Made by a program: the position numbers and the translations under genes. Positions 17,456-25,211 of a stretch of 64,000 bases of DNA are shown here, in pieces. Origin of the DNA: Verrucomicrobiaceae bacterium UBA1938 (GTDB lineage: Bacteria > Verrucomicrobiota > Verrucomicrobiia > Verrucomicrobiales > Verrucomicrobiaceae); the NCBI GenBank assembly GCA_002336895.1, contig DDFC01000012.1, positions 36,111-100,110 of the forward strand. Reading direction: 5' to 3'. Position 1 is the first letter of the stretch. Every line of letters starts with the position of its first letter. Under the pieces are notes generated by a model, which worked only from the letters and a program-made list of their open reading frames with translations, was not told where the DNA came from and made no database searches.

Positions 17456-18514
17456 ATGCGCGGCATGAACCGCCGCTCCTTCCTCGCGCAATCTCTCGCC
17501 GCCACTGCAGCCGCCTCGCTCTCACGCGCCGCCACGGGCTCCAAACTGGCCATTGGTCTGGATCACTTCGCCGTACGCGCCACTGGGTGGAAAGCGGGAC
17601 AGTTCATTGATTACGCTGCGTCGCTGAAGCTCGACACCATGTTCATCTCCGAGCTGCATGTGTTTGAGAACTTTGAGGAAGCGTATCTGAAAAGCCTCAA
17701 GGAACAGGCGGACCGTGCCGGACTGCAGCTCTACGTGGGCACTGGTAGTGTCTGTAAAACCTCCAACACGTGGAAGGATATTTATGGCACGCCTGAGGAG
17801 CACCTCGCACTCACCATCCGCATCGCCAAAACGCTGGGCTCCCCAGTGGCTCGCTGCTACCTCGGCAATCAGAAGGACCGCAGCACGGACGGCGGCATTC
17901 AGAAGCACATTGAGGAAGTCGTCAAAACCATCAAGGCCTGCCAGTCCAAAGCAGAAGGCGAAGGCATCAAGATCGCCATCGAAAACCATGCGGGGGACAT
18001 GCAGTCGCATGAGCTGAAGGCGCTGATCGAAGCGGCAGGAAAAGGCTATGTGGGAGCCAACATCGATCCCGGCAACGCCGTCTGGGCGCTCGAAGAGCCG
18101 CTGATGCATCTCGAAGTCCTCGGACCGCTCACCGTCTGCAGCAGCGTGCGCGACAGCATGCTCTGGGAGGATGAGAACGGGGCCGTGGTGCAGTGGACCG
18201 CCGTCGGTGAAGGACTCGTGGATTACAAGGCCTACGCCAAACGCTTTGCCGAACTGGCCCCAGGCGTGCCTCTGCAGGTGGAGACCATCTCGGGCTTTGC
18301 CCGCCCCTTCGCGTGGAAGAACGATGAGTTCTGGAAGATCTTCCCCAACCACCGTGACACGCCCATGTTCAAGGCCTGGCTCGACATGGCCAAGCGCGGC
18401 CACAAGATCGACAGCTTCAAGGCCCCAGATGGTCCCGGCAAAAAGGACGCCGAGATCGCCTATCAGAAGGGCGAAGCCGAACGCAGCTTTGCCTGGCTGC
18501 GCGCCAATGCATAG
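17456..18514 (+). CDS. Tat-exported sugar phosphate isomerase/epimerase-like TIM barrel
   Basis: A 352-aa protein with a twin-arginine signal (NRRSFLAQSLAATAAASL), so it is exported folded. The mature part is an AP-endonuclease-2-like/xylose-isomerase-like TIM barrel: AIENHAGDMQSHEL and VGANIDPGNAV contain the Glu, His and Asp that usually bind the metal. Such proteins are abundant in Verrucomicrobiota and Planctomycetota and are mostly uncharacterised; the substrate is not known. An ATG three codons further in (17465) gives a more usual Tat start. A strong hairpin with a T-run follows the stop. Confidence 0.8.
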   Translation: MRGMNRRSFLAQSLAATAAASLSRAATGSKLAIGLDHFAVRATGWKAGQFIDYAASLKLDTMFISELHVFENFEEAYLKSLKEQADRAGLQLYVGTGSVCKTSNTWKDIYGTPEEHLALTIRIAKTLGSPVARCYLGNQKDRSTDGGIQKHIEEVVKTIKACQSKAEGEGIKIAIENHAGDMQSHELKALIEAAGKGYVGANIDPGNAVWALEEPLMHLEVLGPLTVCSSVRDSMLWEDENGAVVQWTAVGEGLVDYKAYAKRFAELAPGVPLQVETISGFARPFAWKNDEFWKIFPNHRDTPMFKAWLDMAKRGHKIDSFKAPDGPGKKDAEIAYQKGEAERSFAWLRANA

Positions 18515-18528
18515 CCGTGCCCGGAAAT

Positions 18529-18565
18529 GTGTCCGGATGCATGGTGCTCGCCGGACACACCTTTT
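18529..18565 (+). terminator. Intrinsic terminator after the isomerase-like gene
   Basis: GTGTCCGG (18529-18536) pairs perfectly with CCGGACAC (18551-18558) around a 14-base loop, and TTTT follows at 18562-18565. It lies between two convergent genes. There is no T-run in the opposite direction, so it mainly serves the plus strand. Confidence 0.55.
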
Positions 18566-18579
18566 CTTGCTGTCGTATT

Positions 18580-21500
18580 TCAATCTTCTTCCGTGCGAAC
18601 GCGCATGAAGAGCCGGGTATCTGTGCCAACTGGAATCTGCGCTGTGATTGAGTCCATGCCGTTGCCAGCGTCCGTCACGGTAAGGATCACTCCATCGGCA
18701 CTGGTGCTGGAGGCTGTGCCGATCCAGTAGGTGGTCCAGGCGCTCAGGTCGGTGCTCACCTCCACGGCCAAGTCCATGTCATTCTCAGTGCTGCGTGCCC
18801 GCGGGAAGGTCATGGTGAGATAGCCGCCGGAAAGGCTGCCGGAAACGACCGAAGTGTTGATCGAAGAGGGACTGAGACCAAAGACAAACTCCAGCGCGTT
18901 GGCGATGCCGTCATGGTCAGGATCGGCATTCTGCGCGGCATCCGCGCCGCTCAGCCCCTGCTTGGCCGCCCAGCTGGAGAAGTCATACTGCACACTTTCG
19001 TAGATCGTGAGCGTGCTTGTGGAGGTGAGCGCGCCATCGTAGGCCGAGGCGGTAAAGGCTGTGAAAAGCCCTGTACCTTCCATCGGCGGAGTCCATACCA
19101 GAAAGTCGCTTCTGGAGAAAGTGGTAACGCCCGGCGTCACGGGCAGGCCGTTGATGGTCATCGAACCACTGGGCACGCTGGTGATGAGCAACACCACCGT
19201 GTCTCCATCCACATCTGTCGGAGACGTGCCGTTGTAAAACATGGCTCCTATAAAGCTGGCCCCATTGTTCGGGATGCCGTAGTCCGTCTCACTATAGCTG
19301 TCCATGGCAGGAGCATCGTTTACAGCCGCAACACTAACACTTACCTGAACTGCGCTGGCAGAGGCGAGCGCACCGTCCCAGGCCGCGACCGAGAAGGCTG
19401 ACAGGAGGCCATTGGCATTGGTCGCTGGCGTCCATGCAATGCTGTCTCCGCTGCTGATCAAGGTGGTGCCAGGCGTCACGCTGGAGCCGTTTTTGGTGAG
19501 CGTTCCGGAGCTCACGGCCGTGATCAGAAAACTGAGTGAGTCTCCATCGATGTCGGCCGCGTCCGATGCACTCATCAAAGTGGTATAGGTGATGTAATAC
19601 GTCGTGTCCTCCACGCCACCGAGGCAAGTGCTCACGCTTGTGAGCGTGGGCGCGTCATTCACCGGAGCCACGTAGAAGGTGACGTTCAGCGCCGTGGTGG
19701 AAGCCAGCGTGCCGTCCCAGGCTTTGATGGTGAAGCCCACGATGTTCCCGTTTGTATTCGCGGCAGGGGTCCAGATGAGAGATTCACCCGTGCTGAGCAG
19801 GGTGCTCCCTGTCACGACTGCCGCACCGTTCTTCGTCAGGGTGCCGCTCACAAGCGATTCGATGCGGAAGCTGATGGGGTCTCCATTCGCATCGAGTGCG
19901 TTGCACGCGGCAGCGAGCGTATTGTAGGTGAGTGTGAATGCTGCATCCTCGCCAGCGGCGTTGATGTTGTCGATGCTGGTCAGAGTAGGGGCTGTGTCGC
20001 TGCTGACAGCGTAGGTGGTGGTGGCTGTCTGAGAGACCGTGGCAGAGACCGTGCCATTTGCATCGTAGGAGGCCAGCGCAGTACGCTGGACGCGACCACG
20101 TTCGATGCCATTGGCCACAAGAGAGGTATAAGAGCTGGAACCGGAATTGGCATTGCTGATGCCGACCCCGGTGGCTTTGCTTGTCCACGTGCTGCCATCG
20201 GTGGAGGCATCAACGCTGTAGGTGGCGCCTTCGACGGCATCCCAGGTCAGAGAGACGCTAGTGCCGCTGGCACTGGCGCTGGAGACATTCAGAGCGCGAT
20301 TGGCACCGCCGCTAAACTGGTTTGTCACAGTCTCTGAAATGCTGGTGACTGTGCCACCCGTGGGAGTGCCGTAGAACCAGATGTTGCACATGTAGGGGAA
20401 CTGCGGCGTTCCAGTGCTGTCGATATTGAGAAAGTAGGCCCAGGTGCCGTTCGGAAACTCCGGAGTGACGCAGTAGCGCACATTGTATTCGTTGAGGTCG
20501 AAGTCCGTGCCTTGCTGATACTTGGTGCTGCCGGATTTGATGAGATCTCCAAGATAGGCCCAGTCCTGGATGTAACGGCCAAAAGGATAGGTCGTGCTCA
20601 CACTAGGGCCGTTGGTGTTGGCCAGACCGAGACGCGTGGCCCAGGAAGGCAGCGTGCGCGTGGACCCGGTGGTGCTGATATTGTCCACGCCGGTGGTCGC
20701 GCCATTGCGTTTGACGAAACCGCCCACCATGCGGCGCACGCCGCTGCTGGCGCTCATGGCGCTGCTGTAGCCATAGGGGCCGTAGATTGGCAGGCCATCG
20801 AGCATCCAGCCGATGATGGGGGAGTGCTTCGTCGGGGAAAGGGTTTCGCTGTACGCCTTTGTCGTGCTGTTAAAGGCCACGGCATCGCCCAGCTGATAAC
20901 GCAGTGCGATCGGGTTGGCGTGGTTATGATAAGTGCCGAGATTTTGCTGGTGCGCGAGGCTCTTGTCGAAGGTGATGCCTTCATTCACATAGGCATCACG
21001 GTGCCAGGAACCGGTTGCAGGCGAGGACTCGGAGCCGTTTTGATAACCAAAACCGTCATTGGGGTCAAAGATCGACACACCGTCCACAAACCAGCCGCAG
21101 GCCTGCTGCAGTACGTTGTTGAGCTTGAAGCCGGCCGTGCGTGTCTTGGTGGTGGGAATGCTGCCGAGCGTGCTGGTACGCGGAAGCTTCACAATGGAGG
21201 CCTGATTGGTGGGCACATTGATGAACAAGGCGGAGTTGCTGCGAGTGGCGTCGTTGTACCAGGGTCCCATCAGGTAGGTGGCCAGCGAGGGAGTGCGCAG
21301 GTAGATCCAGCTGGCGGAATAATCCACCTGCTGCGGCCCCGCATACACTGGCTGTGACTGGGAAAGCGTGAAAGGGCCGGTGGTGCGCGTCCAAGTCGTC
21401 TCTGTGGTGCCTGCCAGCAAAGTCGTGTCTGTCTCTGTAATGCGTGCATACTTGCCCGTCTGCGCCACATACCAGGAGCTAAGCTGCGGATCGCTGGTGG

Positions 21501-21903
21501 TCAGCGTGATGTTTACCGCAACAGCAGTGCTTGAAACCAGAGAGCCATCGTAAGCTCTGACACTGAAAGCCGTGACCGTGCCTGACGCGCCCGCCGCAGA
21601 CGTCCATACCAGAGACTCGCCGCTGGCGAGCGTGGTGCTTCCCGTCTGCGCGTCGCTACCGTTTTTGGTCAGTGTACCGCTGCTCATCGACTCGATGCGG
21701 AACTGGACGATGTCTCCGTCCACATCCGCTGCATTGGAGGCGGCTAGCAGGGTGCCATAGCTGATGGTGAAGGCCGTGGCGGTGGTTGCCCCGGTGAGTG
21801 TGGAAATGGTGGTGAGCGTGGGGGCATTGTTTGCCACTGCCGTTTGTGCAATGGCCGAGCAGATGAGTGCCAGCGTGGTGAGGAGGCTGAAAAGGTGGCG
21901 CAT
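18580..21903 (-). CDS. Large secreted protein with YHYH domain and cadherin-like repeats
   Basis: A 1107-aa secreted protein from ATG 21903, which begins a clear signal peptide (MRHLFSLLTTLALICSAIAQ); an ATG eleven codons upstream is possible. One repeat of about 110 residues follows the signal. A YHYH-type domain then spans roughly residues 260-500, with GTYHNH and HSPIIGWMLDGLPIYGPYGY. An Fn3-like segment and three more copies of the 110-residue repeat come next; each starts with a NDAPTLT-type motif and contains SGTLTKNG and WTPA, like cadherin/VCBS-type Ig folds. The C-terminus has ADPDHDGIANALEFVFGL, a calcium-loop element common in verrucomicrobial exported proteins. It follows the MbnP-MbnH gene by 93 bases and is probably cotranscribed. 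The function of YHYH domains is not established. Confidence 0.8.
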   Translation of the reverse strand: MRHLFSLLTTLALICSAIAQTAVANNAPTLTTISTLTGATTATAFTISYGTLLAASNAADVDGDIVQFRIESMSSGTLTKNGSDAQTGSTTLASGESLVWTSAAGASGTVTAFSVRAYDGSLVSSTAVAVNITLTTSDPQLSSWYVAQTGKYARITETDTTLLAGTTETTWTRTTGPFTLSQSQPVYAGPQQVDYSASWIYLRTPSLATYLMGPWYNDATRSNSALFINVPTNQASIVKLPRTSTLGSIPTTKTRTAGFKLNNVLQQACGWFVDGVSIFDPNDGFGYQNGSESSPATGSWHRDAYVNEGITFDKSLAHQQNLGTYHNHANPIALRYQLGDAVAFNSTTKAYSETLSPTKHSPIIGWMLDGLPIYGPYGYSSAMSASSGVRRMVGGFVKRNGATTGVDNISTTGSTRTLPSWATRLGLANTNGPSVSTTYPFGRYIQDWAYLGDLIKSGSTKYQQGTDFDLNEYNVRYCVTPEFPNGTWAYFLNIDSTGTPQFPYMCNIWFYGTPTGGTVTSISETVTNQFSGGANRALNVSSASASGTSVSLTWDAVEGATYSVDASTDGSTWTSKATGVGISNANSGSSSYTSLVANGIERGRVQRTALASYDANGTVSATVSQTATTTYAVSSDTAPTLTSIDNINAAGEDAAFTLTYNTLAAACNALDANGDPISFRIESLVSGTLTKNGAAVVTGSTLLSTGESLIWTPAANTNGNIVGFTIKAWDGTLASTTALNVTFYVAPVNDAPTLTSVSTCLGGVEDTTYYITYTTLMSASDAADIDGDSLSFLITAVSSGTLTKNGSSVTPGTTLISSGDSIAWTPATNANGLLSAFSVAAWDGALASASAVQVSVSVAAVNDAPAMDSYSETDYGIPNNGASFIGAMFYNGTSPTDVDGDTVVLLITSVPSGSMTINGLPVTPGVTTFSRSDFLVWTPPMEGTGLFTAFTASAYDGALTSTSTLTIYESVQYDFSSWAAKQGLSGADAAQNADPDHDGIANALEFVFGLSPSSINTSVVSGSLSGGYLTMTFPRARSTENDMDLAVEVSTDLSAWTTYWIGTASSTSADGVILTVTDAGNGMDSITAQIPVGTDTRLFMRVRTEED

Positions 21904-21996
21904 GCCCCCACCCTGGACACGTGGAGTAAACGCCATGTGTGCGCGTGGCGGAGATTTGTAAACGGACGGTAAATGTGAGCCAGCCCACAGGGCTGT

Positions 21997-23739
21997 TCAC
22001 TCCTGGCCGAAGGAGTCGTCTGTGAGCGTCTTGAGAAACGCGACGAGAGCCGCCTTGTCCTCCGCCGTGAGGCCGAGGCCGTGGTTGCGCAGATGTTTGG
22101 CCAGATTTGGGTCCAGCGTCTGGCTGGGCTTCACGCCGTGGTCGTAATGCTCAATGACCTCCTCCAGAGTGGCAAATCGACCGTCGTGCATGTAGGGCGC
22201 GGTGCGCGCAACATTGCGCAGACCGGGCACCATGAAGCGACCGCGGTCCGTGGGCTTGCCGCTCACTTTGGCAAATCCTTCGTCCTGCATGCCTGCATCG
22301 TCATCGAGGCCGTTGTTGAGAAACAGGCTGTTGCTGAACTGCGCACCCCCGTGGCAGTGGAAACAGTCAGCGCCTTTGATGCCATGGCCGGGATCACTCT
22401 CGGTAAAGAAGAGGGTGAAGCCGCGCTGCTCCTGCTCGGTGAGCGTGGCCTTGCCGGAGACCATGCGATCCATTTTTGAGTCAGCAGAGATGAGGGTGAG
22501 CAGGTACTGCTCCATGGCGCGCGCCATGCGATCCGGAGTGATTTCATCGCTGCCAAACGCCAGGTGAAACATCAGTTTGAGATCGCCAAGCTTAGCCACC
22601 ACGTGGTCGAGCGTCTCGTGCATTTCCGTCGGGTCCTGGATAGGGCGCAGCGACTGGTCCCGCACCGTGGGTGCACGACCATCCCAGAAGAAGGAGGGCT
22701 TCCACGCGAGATTGAAGAGAGGCATGGCATTGCGCTTTCCCACCTGCCCTTCTGCGCCCAGGCTGAAGCGGCGCGGATCGCTGAATGCAGCCTTGCGGTC
22801 GTGGCAGCTGGCGCAGGACTGAGTGTTGTTGATGGAAAGACGCACATCATGAAAAAGGCGGTCGCCGAGGCGAACGCCTGCCACGGTAAGTGGATTGTCC
22901 TCAGGGAATTTCACCGCTGGAAAATGAGGCGGGATTTTTGCGGCAATGAGCGGGGGCTTCCAGCTCGTGTCTTCTTCGTGTGCTTTCTTCGGAGTGAGAT
23001 CGGGCTCCAGACGCACGATGCCAAAGGCACGCACCGCGTTGTCGGCGATCCGTTCCGCCAGCCCGCCATCCTCCCCCGAGTGAGTTGAGTCGGCTTTCGG
23101 AATGTCGATGGCATGCGACCCGGAAAAAATGCGGTCTGCATGCAGGCTGAGGGTGAGGAGCTGATCATTACGAAGATCCAGCGCCAGCGGCACCTCCACC
23201 GTGGCGCGGCATTTCTGACCTGCGAGATGGTAGGAGTAGCCGCCGAGCTTTTCATCCGGCTGGCGATAGCGCCCCTCGATGGCGAGAAAAATGTACTGCC
23301 CACGCCAGCTCCAGTGCAGTTGATTGACCTCGGGATTCAAAGCGTGACCCGCAGGCCATGAGGCGGCGTCCTTGCGGTCAGTGCCCTCATCCAGCCCCAC
23401 GTCAAATCTCAGCGCGCGATAGACTGCCGGAGGAATGCCATCGAGCACAAAGGACAGCTTCTGCCTGCCCACATCCACCAGCGCCACCCAGTTCTTTGCG
23501 CCGATCCACCCGCCATCCTCGCGCTGAAGCTCCGCATGCGAAAGCAGCATGGCAATGCGTGACACGGAGAGTGTGCTACCCGCCGCAGTTTTTAAACCGA
23601 AGGCGTCCAGTACGAGCGGCTTCCCCTCCCACCGCGGCTCGATCCGCACTGTGAGCTGCGCTGCCGCGAAGCATGAGTGCTCCAAAGCAAAAGCGAGAAG
23701 AAGAAACACCAGAGAATGCAAGGGCAGGCGGAGCCGCAT
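21997..23739 (-). CDS. MbnP-MbnH fusion: MbnP-like domain plus di-haem MauG-type peroxidase
   Basis: A 580-aa exported protein. The ATG at 23739 starts a signal peptide (LPLHSLVFLLLAFALEHSCF); the frame is open further upstream but without sense. Residues about 28-225 match the MbnP pattern, with DGIPPAVYRALRFDVGLDEG followed by the Trp pair in LHWSWRGQYIFLAIEG (143-145). Residues about 280-580 form a di-haem cytochrome c peroxidase of the MauG/MbnH type, with CASCH at 309-313 and CFHCH at 459-463, plus FFWDGRAPT and APYMHDGRFATLEEV. In known systems MbnP and MbnH are separate neighbours, and MbnH oxidises an MbnP Trp to kynurenine to make a copper site. A single chain with both is unusual. 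The upstream neighbour is a sigma factor gene. Confidence 0.82.
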   Translation of the reverse strand: MRLRLPLHSLVFLLLAFALEHSCFAAAQLTVRIEPRWEGKPLVLDAFGLKTAAGSTLSVSRIAMLLSHAELQREDGGWIGAKNWVALVDVGRQKLSFVLDGIPPAVYRALRFDVGLDEGTDRKDAASWPAGHALNPEVNQLHWSWRGQYIFLAIEGRYRQPDEKLGGYSYHLAGQKCRATVEVPLALDLRNDQLLTLSLHADRIFSGSHAIDIPKADSTHSGEDGGLAERIADNAVRAFGIVRLEPDLTPKKAHEEDTSWKPPLIAAKIPPHFPAVKFPEDNPLTVAGVRLGDRLFHDVRLSINNTQSCASCHDRKAAFSDPRRFSLGAEGQVGKRNAMPLFNLAWKPSFFWDGRAPTVRDQSLRPIQDPTEMHETLDHVVAKLGDLKLMFHLAFGSDEITPDRMARAMEQYLLTLISADSKMDRMVSGKATLTEQEQRGFTLFFTESDPGHGIKGADCFHCHGGAQFSNSLFLNNGLDDDAGMQDEGFAKVSGKPTDRGRFMVPGLRNVARTAPYMHDGRFATLEEVIEHYDHGVKPSQTLDPNLAKHLRNHGLGLTAEDKAALVAFLKTLTDDSFGQE

Positions 23740-23798
23740 GTGGCAAAATACAAACAGTGAGGTGCGTAGCAAATGTGTGATGGTGATTTTGCATGCCG

Positions 23799-24374
23799 TC
23801 AGGCCGCACGCAGAAGAGCACTGCGAACCTCGCCCATGCCAAGCAGCTCTTTCAGACGCCTGCGTGCCCGACACAGCGCCACACGATCACGCCCTGACAG
23901 AGGAGTCTGGCGCACTTTGCCACCGCTGCGAGAGGCATCATAGTGCCCCAGCCATGCCTCCACGTGCGGCCACTGGGAGGGAGCCAGTTCCCGACGCAGT
24001 GTCTGCAATGCAGACTCAATAGCCTGCAGAGCCCACGAGCGGTCCATCAGCGTCGCTGGAGTGTGTGCATCTGAAACTGCAAGCGCCACCGCCTCCACGT
24101 CAGGCAAAGCCACCGTGCGGGAGCAGTCCCGGCGCTGCTGGTGGCGGAACCGCCAGTGGCGTGAGAGCATGCTTTTCAGATAAAGACGCAGCGTACTCAG
24201 CTGCTCCTCATCCGAGAGGCTGCCGATCTGCTGCCACCGACCCGTGCGCAGCAGTCTGGCAAAGACATCCTGCACGGCGTCTTCCGCATCAGCCAGCGAG
24301 CCGCAGCGGCGCATGGCGTCAGAGATCAAAATGCGGCGATGCTGCAGGCAGTCGGGCGTGGATACACTTGTCAT
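23799..24374 (-). CDS. ECF-like RNA polymerase sigma factor
   Basis: About 191 aa from ATG 24374 (a TTG ten codons upstream is possible). The region-2 part (GSLADAEDAVQDVFARLLR) matches sigma region 2 of extracytoplasmic-function factors, where Asp-Ala-Glu-Asp-Ala-Val-Gln-Asp is typical. The C-terminal half keeps a helical region 4 with LSGRDRVALCRARRRLKELL but is degenerate compared with RpoE. No anti-sigma factor lies beside it. It stops 59 bases before the MbnP-MbnH gene in the same direction, so it could control that gene or just share its transcript. A two-component system is divergent from it. Confidence 0.7.
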   Translation of the reverse strand: MTSVSTPDCLQHRRILISDAMRRCGSLADAEDAVQDVFARLLRTGRWQQIGSLSDEEQLSTLRLYLKSMLSRHWRFRHQQRRDCSRTVALPDVEAVALAVSDAHTPATLMDRSWALQAIESALQTLRRELAPSQWPHVEAWLGHYDASRSGGKVRQTPLSGRDRVALCRARRRLKELLGMGEVRSALLRAA

Positions 24375-24414
24375 GATGACCAGAGGGTCCGCCGTTACTG
24401 TCAATTCCGTGTGA

Positions 24415-24444
24415 ACACTCCGAGGAGAATTGTCAACCGAGTGT
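24415..24444. promoter_or_regulatory. Inverted repeat between sigma factor and response regulator genes
   Basis: ACACTC (24415-24420) and GAGTGT (24439-24444) form a 6-bp inverted repeat with 18 bases between, in the 111-base divergent region. Spacing of half-site centres is about 24 bases, a little over two helical turns, which suits an operator for a dimeric regulator such as the adjacent response regulator. This is a pattern read by eye only. Confidence 0.25.
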
Positions 24445-24485
24445 AAAATCCAACCACCCGCGCGCGAACCATGTAAACTGCCCCC

Positions 24486-25211
24486 GTGCCTCCGCCCTCC
24501 ACAGCCCTCCCGCGCATCCTGATGATCGATGATGATCGCTCGCTAACCGAGCTGATCCGCGAGTACCTGCAGCCCATGGGCTACGAGGTGCAGGGAGTGC
24601 ACACCGGCGATGCCGGGCTGGAGCGCGCCACCAGCGAGGACTGGCATGCCATCATCCTGGATGTGATGCTTCCAGGCATGGACGGCTTTGAGGTGCTGAA
24701 GCAGCTGCGCAAGGTGAGCAATGCGCCCGTGCTCATGCTCACCGGTCGCAGCGACGAAACAGACCGCATCGTTGGCCTTGAAGTCGGCGCGGATGACTAC
24801 CTGCCAAAAACCTTCTCCATGCGCGAACTGCTCGCACGCCTGCGAGCTGTCACGCGCCGCACGGCCAACTCCGCGCCTGCCGCACAGGAGACGCAGCCGG
24901 AGATCGTCATCGGCCCGCTGCGCATCAAGCCCGAGGCACGCATCGCCGTGGTGGATGACAAGCCCCTGAACCTGCGCCCTGTGGAGTTTGATCTGCTGCT
25001 CGCACTGGCCAAGGGCAAGGGCCGTGTGCGCACTCGCGACTGGCTGCTCGACCAGGTGCGCGATCGTGAGTACGAGGTCTTCGACCGCAGCATCGACATG
25101 CACATCTCCTCACTGCGCAAAAAACTCGGCGATGATCCGAAGGAGCCGCGCTTCATCCGCACCTACCGCAGCGCCGGCTACATGCTCATCGACCCCGCCC
25201 AGGAGCCATGA
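24486..25211 (+). CDS. OmpR/CpxR-type response regulator
   Basis: A 241-aa response regulator with GTG start at 24486. The receiver domain holds the acidic pocket IDDD at 14-17, phospho-acceptor Asp59 in ILDVMLPG, and the conserved Lys108 in DDYLPKTFS. The C-terminal winged helix (about 135-238) has the recognition segment FDRSIDMHISSLRKKLGDD and ends in RTYRSAGYML, typical of the OmpR/CpxR class. Its stop overlaps the start of the kinase gene as ATGA. Confidence 0.92.
   Translation: MPPPSTALPRILMIDDDRSLTELIREYLQPMGYEVQGVHTGDAGLERATSEDWHAIILDVMLPGMDGFEVLKQLRKVSNAPVLMLTGRSDETDRIVGLEVGADDYLPKTFSMRELLARLRAVTRRTANSAPAAQETQPEIVIGPLRIKPEARIAVVDDKPLNLRPVEFDLLLALAKGKGRVRTRDWLLDQVRDREYEVFDRSIDMHISSLRKKLGDDPKEPRFIRTYRSAGYMLIDPAQEP

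Noticed and set aside
16702..17553. A 283-codon minus-strand frame over the H1-like gene
   Set aside because: Low-complexity mirror of the Lys/Ala/Pro repeats, rich in Cys/Arg/Phe/Gly runs; no start context.
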